DNA of 64,000 nt from Azorinus chamasolen (Eukaryota; Mollusca; Bivalvia; Cardiida; Solecurtidae): assembly GCA_963576725.1 (NCBI GenBank), contig OY755251.1:36772862-36836861 (forward strand). Direction: 5' to 3'. The notes beneath the pieces were generated by a model that ran no database searches, had not been told where the DNA came from, and saw only the letters and a list, made by a program, of their open reading frames with translations. Each line of letters starts with the position of its first letter. Position 1 is the stretch's first letter. The position numbers and the translations under genes are program-made. Of the stretch, positions 23,901 through 33,042 are shown in pieces.

Positions 23901-26590
23901 AAGGGTCATAGCTCTGGCAAAAATTATTCAACCAGACTGAGATTGGGGATTAAGCTTTAAATCATCTAGCGTTAGCTTTATGCCAAATATAAAGTTAATA
24001 TCTGCAACCACTTCCAAAAAAAGTATGGAAAATCCCAAATTTGAAAAAAATTAAAGTTCAAGGTCAATAACTCTGGAAATAATTATTCAACCGGACTGAG
24101 ATTGTAACATAAGCTAACTTATACAGATTTAGCTTTGTACTAAATATAGAGTTGATATCTCGAGTCACTTCCTTAAAAAGTCCAGAAAACCTGAAAACAT
24201 TGGTAGGGGACTAAAAAGGGGAGATAACTCCTGAAGTAGTGGTCCGATCATAACGGAAATATGCTGTGCACAGATTTATATGGTCATATGGCTATATATG
24301 AACTTTCAACAAAATTGAAGCAAAACTGTAGAAGAAGAAGGCCGGACAAAATTGTATCCAAGGATGGACAGACGGACGGACAGATGGGCGGACACACTAA
24401 CAAATGGGTAGTTGTGTGACTTTTTCCTTTGATCTTTTCTTGTGGGACTAGTCCCACAAGTAAAACTATTTTTGGCTCTAACTTTGGAATAGAATGATCT
24501 GGAAGCTAACCCTAACTCTATGTCCCACAACTGGCCAGGTTAATGTCACAAGAAATGGCCAGGTTAATGTCACAAGAGATGGCCAGGTTAATGATTTTAC
24601 TTGTGCGACTAGTTAGAAAAAGTCACACAACTACCCTTTGGTGAGTGCGGACGGACGGACGGACGGACAGACGGACAACCTGATTCCAGTATAACCCCCC
24701 CCCTAAACTTCGTTGTGGGGGGGGTATAATAATATTTAGCTGAACTAATATAACCTATGTTAATACTGCTAAATTCTTTAAAAGGAGCCCCCTTTTTAGA
24801 AACAGAGATTTTGCACAGAAATCAGCGGACATCTTCAGCGAAGTTCTGAATAACTCCGATTCTAACTCGGTACAACGCTTTAAGTAATTAATTATGTTGT
24901 TATCACATGTACAATGGCTGACACTGGTTGTTGACCTACATACACATCAAGTGATTATTTCTGGTATGTGAATTTGAATCTTACAACAGATTCTGGCAAA
25001 TGGCGAATGCTGTATCGTAGCAATCCATTTTTCTAATTTTTCATCACAAACAACAATTTACTAACCTTGCTGTTTAGTGTTAAATAAGTGTTAAGGTACA
25101 TAGATTCTGATTCTGAAGTCAATTTGAAACGCAAAATTTGCGGAAATTTGCACAGCATACATCTTTTCCCTGTTCTAAATTTATTACAAATTTCAATACC
25201 AACTGGATATTCATTGGCAAAATAGTTATAATGAAATATGTATGGTCGACCATTGTAGCCATTTTAGAAACTAAAGAAACAGATCTATCACATTCCATTA
25301 GCAAACAGAGCAGACCCTGATCAGACAGCTCTAGTATGAGCCGTCTGATCTGGGTCGACTCTGTTTGAAAATACGTGAAAATGCATTTATATGAAGGAAA
25401 GGGTTATAAGAGCTGTATATCTGAACTGTGTGACATGAATTGAGACACATCAAATCTAATGCTGCTAACATACTTATAATCATAAGACATATATAAATAT
25501 TTAATAATATGCATCTATATATAGTAACAATGTTATTGATTATACCATCGTTACCCTTTACATGTATATCCAGACACCTAATCTGTCTTCTTCATCTGTA
25601 TGTTAAGTTGCATAAATCAATTTGGAACCATTTTGCTGACTTTAGCTTAACCCTTTCCCTCATATAAACATGTTTTTACGCATCTGCAAACAGAATAGAC
25701 CCAGATCAGACGGCTCCTATAGGAGCCATCTCATCAGGGTGTACACTGCTCTGTTTGCTAATGGAATTTGAAAAAAGCAGTTTCTTTATTTTCTGTACAG
25801 GGAAAGGGTTAACCCATTCTCTCATAGGCTATTTTTAGATCCAACCTCTTTAAATAAATCTACCATAAAGGAGCATTAACTAGAGAAAAGGAATTTTTTA
25901 GAATTTTTTAGTTTTGAAACCATTGTGATAAATGAAGCATTTGCTCCTAAGGAGCAATGCTCTATTTATCACAATGGTTTCTCAAAGTGACTTTTACAGA
26001 AGTGTCAAAAGGCGTCAATATGTGGGAATGGGTAACAAAATGGTGGGAACTAGTATCTCGAACTTCAAGGGCCATACAAATTAGTTCGAGATAACAGAAG
26101 TATGAGTCTTCCAATTTCTAATCTGACCAATATCTCACATTCGCAGCTTAATGAAGGTTGAAAGTAATGCTGAAACCTCCTGTAGGAGCTTTTAGCATTA
26201 CTTTCGATCTGCATTAAGCAGTTACATGTGTTTTTAGATATGTGTAGTGATGCAGTTCAACTGTACGACACTTTCTCTATGATATAAGAACTTCCAAGTA
26301 GAATTGCCAATCACAAAAGAGTACACAAGTTAAAATTTATACTGGGTTTATTCAAATAGTGCAGACCCTAATCAGAGGGCTTCTCTTGACCAATTGAAAA
26401 TATACCAGTAAACTAGTTGCATTTAAACGGGTATAAAGTAGGTCTCACCTTTCTCTTCTAGTCTCACCCCAACCCAGTCCCCTGGTTTTGCAGCCAGGGA
26501 TCCCTTGTATTGTACAGTGCCTCTCACATCCAGCCAACCCAGGTTGACATCCACTTTCTGACCAACATTCACATTCTCAAACAAAACCAT
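14645..26590 (-). CDS. CAP-Gly domain protein, 5 exons, 236 aa
   Basis: Five exons joined by GT-AG introns in compatible phase: 26590-26449, 22212-22104, 20833-20766, 17052-16969, 14952-14645, giving 711 nt and 236 residues plus stop. Residues about 12-84 form a CAP-Gly domain: VRGTVQYKG, then PGDWVGVRL, then DGMISGRRYF and GLFVRANRLRFI. CAP-Gly domains bind the EEY/F tails of tubulin and EB proteins, so a cytoskeletal role is expected. The usual GKNDG groove motif reads GNCDG (residues 49-53), which departs from the family. Residues 85-236 are basic, lack obvious coiled coil or membrane segments, and match nothing I recognise. An in-frame TAA two codons before the ATG supports the start. Larger CAP-Gly proteins (CLIP, dynactin p150, KIF13B) are much longer. 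This is a small single-domain member, and an additional upstream non-coding exon is possible. Confidence 0.85.
15067..15252. mobile_element. MITE C1
   Basis: Centre AAAGCTCCTAGAGGAGCTTT, TA ends. Confidence 0.9.
15312..15548 (-). mobile_element. MITE A2
   Basis: Centre GGGCTCCTATAGGAGCCC; abuts the B copy at 15545. Confidence 0.85.
15545..15776 (+). mobile_element. MITE B
   Basis: TTAACCCATTCTTGC to GGGAATGGGTTAA. Confidence 0.92.
16319..16537 (+). mobile_element. MITE B
   Basis: Shares TTAA 16534-16537 with the A2 copy that follows. Confidence 0.92.
16534..16783 (+). mobile_element. MITE A2
   Basis: Shares its left TTAA with the B copy 16319-16537. Confidence 0.9.
16855..17283 (-). mobile_element. 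two A2 copies flanking CAP-Gly exon 4
   Basis: 16855-16960 (hairpin half) and 17065-17283 (nearly full) end within about 12 bp of the exon. Confidence 0.75.
16969..17052 (-). CDS. CAP-Gly gene exon 4
   Basis: 84 nt between acceptor TTTTGCAG and donor GTAATT, coding PEVDNSPYDPIQISSEYHD and RVLTQSVD. The phase fits exons 3 and 5. MITE sequence lies within about 10 bp on each side. Confidence 0.75.
17284..18460. other. CAP-Gly intron 3, unique AT-rich DNA
   Basis: Longest MITE-free stretch of the gene. A short CA run at 17696 is the only feature seen. Confidence 0.5.
18461..19340. other. CpG-bearing unique segment of CAP-Gly intron 3
   Basis: More CG dinucleotides than the surroundings. Open frames at 18593-18886 and 18883-19182 show no domain or splice support. 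Contains the paired palindromes. Confidence 0.45.
18998..19061. promoter_or_regulatory. paired 18-bp CG-centred palindromes
   Basis: TCATATACGCGTATATGA at 18998-19015 and TCATATCCGCGGATATGA at 19044-19061. Both have TCATAT/ATATGA arms and NCGCGN centres, 46 bp centre to centre. They lie in an intron of the CAP-Gly gene within a non-repetitive CpG-bearing region (18460-19340). Possible dimeric protein binding sites; function unknown. Confidence 0.4.
19368..19540 (-). mobile_element. MITE B, hairpin tip deleted
   Basis: Arms collapse to CACTGTGATAAATTATTACG. Confidence 0.85.
19605..20083. mobile_element. three contiguous A2 copies
   Basis: 19605-19797 inverted, 19794-19946 direct and short, 19943-20083 inverted left half, joined at shared TTAA. 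Confidence 0.75.
20083..20310 (+). mobile_element. MITE B
   Basis: TTAA at both ends, lies between A2 halves. Confidence 0.92.
20311..20461 (-). mobile_element. MITE A2, hairpin half
   Basis: GGCTGTGATGGAAACTCCAG to AACCGTTAA; follows B 20083-20310. Confidence 0.75.
20513..20760 (-). mobile_element. MITE A2 abutting CAP-Gly exon 3
   Basis: Full copy with perfect centre TGGCTCCTATAGGAGCCA. Confidence 0.88.
20766..20833 (-). CDS. CAP-Gly gene exon 3
   Basis: 68 nt between acceptor TTTCCAG and donor GTAAGT, coding LYNRYHRVSRKSFVDEPLFGTA. Phase 2 in, phase 1 out, matching both neighbours. An A2 MITE ends only a few bases from its donor (20760). Confidence 0.75.
20918..21045 (+). mobile_element. 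MITE A2, left half
   Basis: TTTAACCCTTTAATCC through the hairpin. Confidence 0.75.
21050..21325 (+). mobile_element. Helentron-like fragment
   Basis: Core with GATATGAAACCAATATGTGC, then (GACA)n, GTGATTCC and hairpin CCCGGC...GCCGGG at 21294-21322. Confidence 0.6.
21409..21553. mobile_element. MITE A, fully palindromic form
   Basis: 145 bp with both halves hairpin-type ends: TTAACCCTTTCCCTCATATA to TATTTATGGAGTAAAGGGTT. Confidence 0.9.
21598..21975 (+). repeat. 18-bp minisatellite
   Basis: About 20 units of ACTAATAAAGGGACTACC with a higher-order repeat of roughly 200 bp (the TGACTGTAATAAACGG variant recurs). It is open in several frames because the unit is a multiple of 3; those readings are not genes. 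Confidence 0.95.
22104..22212 (-). CDS. CAP-Gly gene exon 2
   Basis: Acceptor TTATTCAG, donor GTATGT. Enters in phase 1 and leaves in phase 2. Carries GNCDG, GRRYF and LFVRANRLRFIPLQR, the second half of the CAP-Gly domain. An apparent 65-codon reading at 22026-22223 is the wrong frame of this exon. Confidence 0.85.
22249..22472 (+). mobile_element. MITE A1, hairpin tip deleted
   Basis: Hairpin reduced to GTAGACCCAGATCTGGGTC; shares its right TTAA with the next element. Confidence 0.85.
22469..22682 (+). mobile_element. MITE A2, right end lost
   Basis: Ends at ATGATGTCATGG, then a GTGGGCTACTGTCCGG/GTGGGCTAATGTCCG doublet of unknown origin. Confidence 0.8.
22725..23254. mobile_element. A2 copy plus two A2 right halves
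   Basis: 22725-22985 inverted full copy; 22985-23125 and 23122-23254 direct right halves in tandem. Confidence 0.75.
23690..24735 (-). mobile_element. Helentron-like element with about 170-bp cores
   Basis: Three cores (AAAGTTCAAGGxCATAACTC, AATTATTCAACCAGACTGAG), a GACGG microsatellite and the end hairpin TACCCCCC.../GGGGGGGTAT at 24691-24728. Confidence 0.75.
24404..24641. mobile_element. palindrome inside a GACGG microsatellite
   Basis: Arms GGGTAGTTGTGTGACTTTTT and inverse (24615-24639) with GACTAGTCCCACAAGTAAAAC inside and a 25 bp triplicated GGCCAGGTTAATG motif. Splits a Helentron-like element's GACGG tract. Confidence 0.65.
25162..25407 (-). mobile_element. MITE A1
   Basis: Full inverted copy upstream of CAP-Gly exon 2 in intron 1. 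Confidence 0.85.
25647..25812 (+). mobile_element. MITE A1, internally deleted
   Basis: Lacks most of the right block; TTAA shared with the following B copy. Confidence 0.85.
25809..26035 (-). mobile_element. MITE B
   Basis: Centre TTGCTCCTAAGGAGCAA; shares TTAA with A1 25647-25812. Confidence 0.9.
26052..26262. mobile_element. MITE C3
   Basis: Outer arms ATCTCGAACTTCAAGG and AGTTCAACTGTA type around the C core. Confidence 0.75.
26449..26590 (-). CDS. CAP-Gly gene exon 1 (start)
   Basis: Codes residues 1-47 plus one base. Starts at ATG 26590-26588, with an in-frame TAA at 26596-26594. Ends ...GAGAAAG before the donor GTGAGA. Holds the first half of the CAP-Gly fold (RGTVQYKG, KPGDWVGVRL). 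Confidence 0.85.
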
Positions 26591-26779
26591 TTTTTATGAC
26601 CAAGTATTGGATGTCCAAATAACTGAAGGATAAGGAGTTCTGCAAAAACAATTCCAAAAAACAATATTAATCTTAGCATAGATTATTAAGATTAAGCAAA
26701 ACATTCATGGACAATATTTCAAAATACACTTGGTCTATTCTGAGTTCCATAGATAAGGGGTTAGTTACATTCATATATT

Positions 26780-27425
26780 AAAATCTCATTTCTCCACCAA
26801 ACTCTGTGTTCGAGATGATTCTAAAGAGTGGTCACAGCATAGGGCTTGAAGCAAAAAAAATAAAGGAAACAAATAGGAAATTTAAGTCTGAAAATGAGAC
26901 AGATAAAAGAAAGAGAAGTTTTGACTGTTTACATTTTCTCCCTTTCAATAAATTATAATGAGATACAGTTGAACTTCGATTTCTCAAACTCAGATAACTC
27001 GAACTTCAGAATAACTCGAACTAATAGCTAGTCCTTCTTACTTTTCAGAATTGCTCTAAAATATATAACTATGCATATCTAGAAACACACCTGATAGTTT
27101 AATGCAGGTCTAAAGTAATGCTGAAAGCTCCTGCAGGAGCTTTCAACATTACATCAGACCTGCATTAAGCTGTGATTTTAAAAAATTATCCAGATCACAA
27201 ATCAGATAACTTAAACTTCTGTTATCTCGAACTTATTTGTGTGGTCCCTTGAAGTTCGAGATATCAAAGTTCAACTGCTCAGGGCTCTAGATAAGATGTG
27301 CACTGACCTAAATTGTTGAATTCTCAACCAAACTCTACCTTGCTACTACTCATTAGAATTACTCCTCCAAGGCAATTCTAATGAGTAGTAGCAAAACAGG
27401 GTGTGGCAAAGTAATATAAGAAATA
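26780..27425. mobile_element. two D fragments flanking C3
   Basis: 26780-26870 and 27285-27425 (CTAGATAAGATGTGCACTGA; arms CTACTACTCATTAGAATTAC). Confidence 0.65.
26964..27277. mobile_element. MITE C3
   Basis: TACAGTTGAACTTCGATTTC to AAAGTTCAACTG, centre AAAGCTCCTGCAGGAGCTTT. Confidence 0.88.
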
Positions 27426-27451
27426 TTAAACACTGTAGACTAATAGAAGCA

Positions 27452-27589
27452 AGCATGGGTTTTGTTAAAGACGGGGGTTTCTATACCCGAGGTGGGTCTG
27501 TTCCAGTCGGAAACGAGCTTTAGCAAGTTTCCGATAGGAACAGACCAACCGAGGGTATAGAACCCCCAGCTTTAACAAAACTCATGCTT
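27452..27589. mobile_element. 138-bp palindromic element
   Basis: Arms AAGCATGGGTTTTGTTAAAG and its inverse at 27565-27589, with GGTCTGTTCC/GGAACAGACC nested inside. Single copy of its kind here. Confidence 0.7.
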
Positions 27590-27727
27590 GATTATTTTTC
27601 TCGCTGAAATACGCCCTAAAACCAAGCAAATTAACGAATTTTGTGAAGTACTACTTTACATTGCGTAATACGACTTCCATATCTAATAGCAACAAACTGC
27701 AGCATAACGTTAGGCGTGACACCAAAA

Positions 27728-28132
27728 TGACGTCATTTGTTATATATGACAACCACAAACGTTACGTTTTGGCGTAAAATATAAATGACTGAGTGACTAC
27801 AAAACAACATCTTTGGTTAATTAAATAGGCTTTTAAAGTGTTTATATGATAAAATAGAATTTCATATTTGTGCTAATTACTTATATTAATTTCAATTCAT
27901 AAGGTTGTTTCCTATAGAAATGCTGGTATAATTCTGTAAGAGTTCCTTCCCTTGTATTGATTTTACCTAATCGCGCGTATGAATACACCAGACAAGGGGT
28001 GTTCCAGATAAGGATTTCTAGTACGGCTATTTTTAGTAACTCAGCTTATCTAGCACGTCTGAGAAGTGAGAAAGCTCTGTCTGCTTATTGGAATGTGATA
28101 TCAAAGTACATGTAAGTGCTTCAGTGACGTCA
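27728..28132. promoter_or_regulatory. two CRE palindromes TGACGTCA
   Basis: Perfect TGACGTCA at 27728-27735 and again at 28125-28132, in a CpG-bearing low-repeat stretch 1.1-1.5 kb upstream of the CAP-Gly start codon on its strand. CRE sites bind CREB/ATF proteins. This is a candidate promoter for the CAP-Gly gene. No TATA box could be assigned. Confidence 0.35.
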
Positions 28133-28496
28133 GCTGGTAGGTTCTTCTACATTGCTATGGTTGTAGAAGAAAAAAGAATAATAGAACAGTAGTATGATTA
28201 TGACAATATCGGTATTTCTTGGAGATGAATGATTTGGTATGACTTTATGCTGGGCTGTAATAGTGACTGGGAAGTACGGTAACTGAGTTAGTTGAGACAC
28301 TTTTTGATATCTTTGCAAACAGAGAAGGTCCAGATAAAATGCCATGACTCCTGAAGGATCAAGCCATATCTGATCAGTATCTGCTCTACTACATGTATTT
28401 GCCATGGCAATAAATTTCCTTACATTTTATAAATTTTAATTCAAGAAATAATTTATAAAATATAATTCACAATGAATATAATATTCCAACAAGACT

Positions 28497-28956
28497 GTTC
28501 GGAGGAACACATGTGTCACATGCTCGCAACTGACACAAAAACTGTTAATATGCTGGAGTGTGAAAATCAGAACAAAGGGGAATAACTCAAAAGGTATTGC
28601 ATGCAGAGTGATGGACCTTTGTTACATCAATTGTCATCAATGAGAGGAAGACACATATGAAATTGGAAAGTTCTATAATGATTAATTTAGAAATTACAGC
28701 CAAAAAAAGAAAGTGTGATGAAAATCAAAACAAAGGGGAATAACTCAAAAAGTATTGCTTGCAGAGTGATGGACGATAGTTACATCAATGGTCTTCCATG
28801 AGAGGAAGACACATGTAAAATTTGAAAGCTCTATAATGATTATTTTAGAAATGATAGCCAAAAAAAGAAAGTGTAACGGACAGACAGATGGACAGACAGA
28901 CAGACGACGGAAAAGTGATTCCTAAGTCACACACTGCCTCTAGGCAGGTGACACAA
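28497..28956 (-). mobile_element. Helentron-like element, GTGACACA type
   Basis: Begins GTTCGGAGGAACACATGTGT, two cores with CAAAGGGGAATAACTCAAAA, (ACAG)n and GCCTCTAGGCAGGTGACAC. An inverted relative lies at 48278-48564. Confidence 0.8.
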
Positions 28957-28964
28957 AAAGGGAA

Positions 28965-29195
28965 TTAACCTTTTCCTCTATAAATATGCCTTTCTACGAC
29001 TGTAAAAATCACCTACTTAAACCATTGTGATAAATAGAGCATTTGCTCCTATAGGAGCAAAATTAATGCTCTATTTATCACAATGGTTTCAAACTACAAA
29101 ATTCTAAAATTTTCCTTTTCTCTAAATAATGCTCCTTTTCGGTAAATTTATTCAAAGAGATTGGATCTAAAAATAGCCTATGAGGTAATGGGTTA
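28965..29195 (+). mobile_element. MITE B
   Basis: TTAA on both sides; small insertion ATTA in the right arm. Confidence 0.92.
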
Positions 29196-29217
29196 AGTTG
29201 ATAGTACAGCAAGGGCA

Positions 29218-29345
29218 ACAGATAAAGGTGCGTACCCAAATACTAAAGTTGTTATTTCTAAACCAAACCCTATGCTGTAACCACTCTGGAGGAATAAAGA
29301 AGTTATTCTTGAAAATGTTTTAATTTAAACATCTTATATAGGAAC
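29218..29345. mobile_element. MITE D, centre deleted
   Basis: CAGATAAAGGTGCGTACCCA to GAAAATGTTTTAATTTAAAC. Confidence 0.75.
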
Positions 29346-29738
29346 TCAGATATTAATATATAAGCATTGATCACAGGTAAAGGGTAAAATATGAAATCAA
29401 TGGAATTATTTTAGATTCATAAAACATTCATAGCAACATCAAAACGAGCAAAAACATGTTAGTGAGCAAGCTTACAGCCCATAGTTGAAGAAACAAGCAT
29501 CAATAAAGTAAAAATGGTATAGAGGTGGACAGCCTGTTGGATGACAGGAAACTACGCCCTGCTGGCTGGTGTAACAGAGTTGCAAAACAATATTGGTTAG
29601 AGGGCTTTCGAACACAGGCAACGTACATGATGCAAGGCTTATAAATGTTTTTAAAAGCTATCACAACCTGGCTGCAATAAGTATCTCTATACATACATGC
29701 AACCTACCAGGATTAATTACCAGCCACATGCAATTCTA

Positions 29739-29983
29739 TTAACTCATTCCCTCCCAAACTATTTTTAGACCCAGCCTCTATGAATAAATATACAGAAAAG
29801 GAGCATTTACTAGAGAAGAGGAAAATGTTAGAATTGTTGTTGTTTTGAAACCACTGTGATAAATAGAGCATTTGCTCCATTATACCATAGGAGCAAAATT
29901 TTTAATGCTCTATTTATCACAATGGTTTAAAAAAATATATTTTACAGAGACGTCAAAGGCGTCACTAGGAGGGAATGAGTTAA
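29739..29983 (-). mobile_element. MITE B
   Basis: TTAACTCATTCCCTCC to GGGAATGAGTTAA; loop enlarged (CCATTATACCATAGG). Confidence 0.9.
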
Positions 29984-31064
29984 GCATAATTGTTTGTTTG
30001 AATCAGGTTTAACCTCACCTTAACATTCAGGGCCTCCACTGGAGGTCGCTAAAATCATCAATGGCTAAAAGAATAATTTGGGAAAAAAAAAATTGATAAA
30101 TTTTGTGGCCAAAGGAAATATGCTGATTTTCGTCAAGATTCAACTCTGACATGAAAGCCGATTATTTTTTATTGAAATTATGAGCGACACAAAATTAATT
30201 GCATAAGCCAGTTGGCTTCCATACTCACTCCATTGTAGTGTTAATTGCATATGCAATGGGTAAACAGATGAATGACAACTTTCACCTGTTAGTTCAGAAA
30301 GCCTATGTCAATTATTATTGTTGATGGGATTTAAATGATTAGATTATTTGGGGGACAGAAGTGTGCCAATGACTATTTTAACAATGGGATCACTTGCCTT
30401 GAGCTGCTTTCAATATTAATCATCAAGATTATTTGATGATTGGAATGTCCATATTTATCAAACACCGTCGGTGAGATGAAGTTATATGTGTGCATGTATC
30501 TGCATCTTATTCTCTACATACATTAAACTCAAAACATGAAAGCTTAATGAGTTTCAATTATTATGGAATACTGAATTTATATTAATTGGACTATAAATAT
30601 AAAAGTTAAACATGCTTTGTCTGTTGATGTAACAAACTAGAAGTTTCAGAAATAAACAAATAAAGGTTTCATGACAAGGAAACTAACGGAATAATTTGAC
30701 TCTAACTTAAGTTAGATCTCGAGTCATGAAACCTTTGTTTATATTTGTGAAACTTAGGTTCGAACATATCTAAACTAGCAGTAAAAATTCTAAAAATAGG
30801 AGATCTGTCAAAAGCAAAGGCAAGTACAGGGGGATTGGATTGAAGAAGACCCCAGAGGCCTTTCTATATATGCAACGAATTGCATTTGTTTTGCTCAAAG
30901 AACACCCGCCAAGATTTCTCGACAGAATATCTCATCCCTCAAAGCCATTTACAGAACAATAGGACAGCTCTAACGAGTGTTGAAATATTCTTAGAATCAA
31001 TTTCGCCAATATTTCTGAACTACTTTTTGTTAAAAGGATTCATTTTTCATTTTCTATTGCTATA
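29984..31064. other. intergenic, little repeat
   Basis: Only an inverted pair AAGGTTTCATGAC/GTCATGAAACCTTTG (30664-30745). Confidence 0.5.
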
Positions 31065-31314
31065 TTAACCCTTTCCTTTATGTAAGTGCATTTTACGCAT
31101 ATGCAAACAGAGTGGACTCAGATCAGATGGCTTTTATAGGAGCCGTCTGATCAGGGTCTGCTCTGTTTGCTTATATGGTGTAATAGATCTAATTCTATAC
31201 AGCTTCTGTCTGGGCCAAAATGTCCTGTGTGCATATGCCATTATAAAAAATAATCTAATTGATATTCATGACATTATTATTTCTTACATGAATATACAAC
31301 TGGGAAAGGGTTAA
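31065..31314 (+). mobile_element. MITE A2
   Basis: Full copy with TTAA ends. Confidence 0.9.
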
Positions 31315-31866
31315 TACATTTTTAAGTTGATCTCAACTCTAACCACCTGGCTAACTATATAATATTATGAATGTTTGTTGTATGAAACTGTCATATATTT
31401 TTAAGCAAGCAGCATCCAGTCTGTTATATATATGTTATCATGTACTAATTAAGGCAAATGCAATATTGACTAAGACAAGTTAATACGCAACTGATAAGGT
31501 AGGCTACTATCACAGAGGATTAGGGTAGTAACGGTATCTATAGTCTTAAAGTGTTTCATATTCTAAGCTGAATACATTACAACAAAGAGCATCAGTCTGG
31601 TTATTGTGATCATGCATGTGTTTTGTTGGTTGAGATGGATTCTGTGAAATTTGCATGCATGAAACACTTTTTAAACATTTTGTGTGAGAATTTCGCCTAG
31701 AATTTGAACAGCTACTACTAGTATTAGATTGACTTGCAGAAAATTCCACTCGCCAGATAGGACTGCCATTTGACAATTTGTCCTTGGCACATCACAGGCA
31801 GTTTAAATTTGTTGTCGACATTTTTTATCTCCTAAAGGCTTTAAAGCTTGCTGAAACCTATGTCTC

Positions 31867-32870
31867 TTAATACTTTCCCTGTTCTATGCTTATTCCAAAT
31901 TTCAATTGAAACGGGTCAAAACGGCCCACTTCCAAAACGGCCGGAGTCAAAACGGCCCACTACCAAAATGGCCCGGGTCAAAACGGCTTACTATTATTAT
32001 TTTATATATTATAGCACAATGTACAGTCAATGGTTAACCTTTTTCGCACATATACTATCATTGACTTTGAAATCAAGTTTGTAGTTAAGTGTTATTTCAT
32101 AAATGAAGACATCATGCACCGGATACACAGAAATTCATGTCCACAACTCATCTCGGAATTCTTCAACGCACAAACACACTAACACACATGCGCAAGTTCT
32201 ACAAAAGTTCTGTTGCCTATTCCATAATTATTTCACAAACTGGATAATTACATAACAGGTGATTGCATGTGCAAGCATTTTAATTCACCATTTTTTCGTA
32301 GTTTTTAGTTAACCATGCAGGGTAACTATGAATACGTATTAAATTCCCAACTTAATGATGAAAATCGATTATTTGTTATATACTTTGTTAATATTTAATA
32401 GAAATAATGAAAATATATTAATTACTATTGTTATAAGAGATTTAAATTAAAATAAAACATTTAATGATTTATACAACAATACTAATCGTAATAATCAGTA
32501 CAAATATGAAATATGTATCATAATGATCATACAATACATATAATAATAGTAAGCATGGGCCGTTTTGGTTTAAAAAGTGGGCCGTTTTGATCCGGGTCGT
32601 TTTGACCCAGGCCGTTTTGGTAGTGGGCCGTTTTGACCCGGATTTAATTTCAATGTCCTCTGAATATTCATCCACAAAATAGTTAATGTAAATTATTTAA
32701 GGTGAAACATAATGAAGCCATATTTATTAAGAAACCAAAGAAACAGATCTAACAATTTCCATTAACAAACAGAGCAGATCCTTATGAGATGGCTCCTTTC
32801 GGAGCTTCTGATCTGGGTCTTTTCTGTTTGCAAATGCGTAAAAACATGTTTATATGAGGGAAAGGGTTAA
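31867..32870 (-). mobile_element. MITE A1 hosting the 739-bp element
   Basis: A1 sequence at 31867-31906 and 32646-32870. Confidence 0.85.
31907..32645. mobile_element. 739-bp TIR transposon, 9-bp TSD
   Basis: Flanked by AATTTCAAT at 31898-31906 and 32646-32654. Inverted ends carry three or more tandem GGTCAAAACGGCC-type motifs. The AT-rich interior has no transposase frame. TSD length and long composite ends suggest a Mutator-like non-autonomous element. Inserted in an A1 MITE. Confidence 0.8.
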
Positions 32871-32895
32871 CTAATGATTTAAGTATGTCCAGGAT

Positions 32896-33042
32896 CCAAG
32901 GTTATAAAACTTCTAACTTTGGGTAAGAGTTCATTCTCAAGCCTCTGATTGGTCAGACCTTGAGCAAGCTCAAAATCTGACCAATCAGAGGCTAATTGAG
33001 AATGATCTGAGACTCATAATGATAGAGTGGAACAACCTTGAC
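32896..33042. mobile_element. second GATTGGTCAGA palindrome
   Basis: Older relative of the 52910 element: arms TCATTCTCAAGCCTCTGATT and its inverse, with outer arms CAAGGTT/AACCTTG. Confidence 0.7.
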
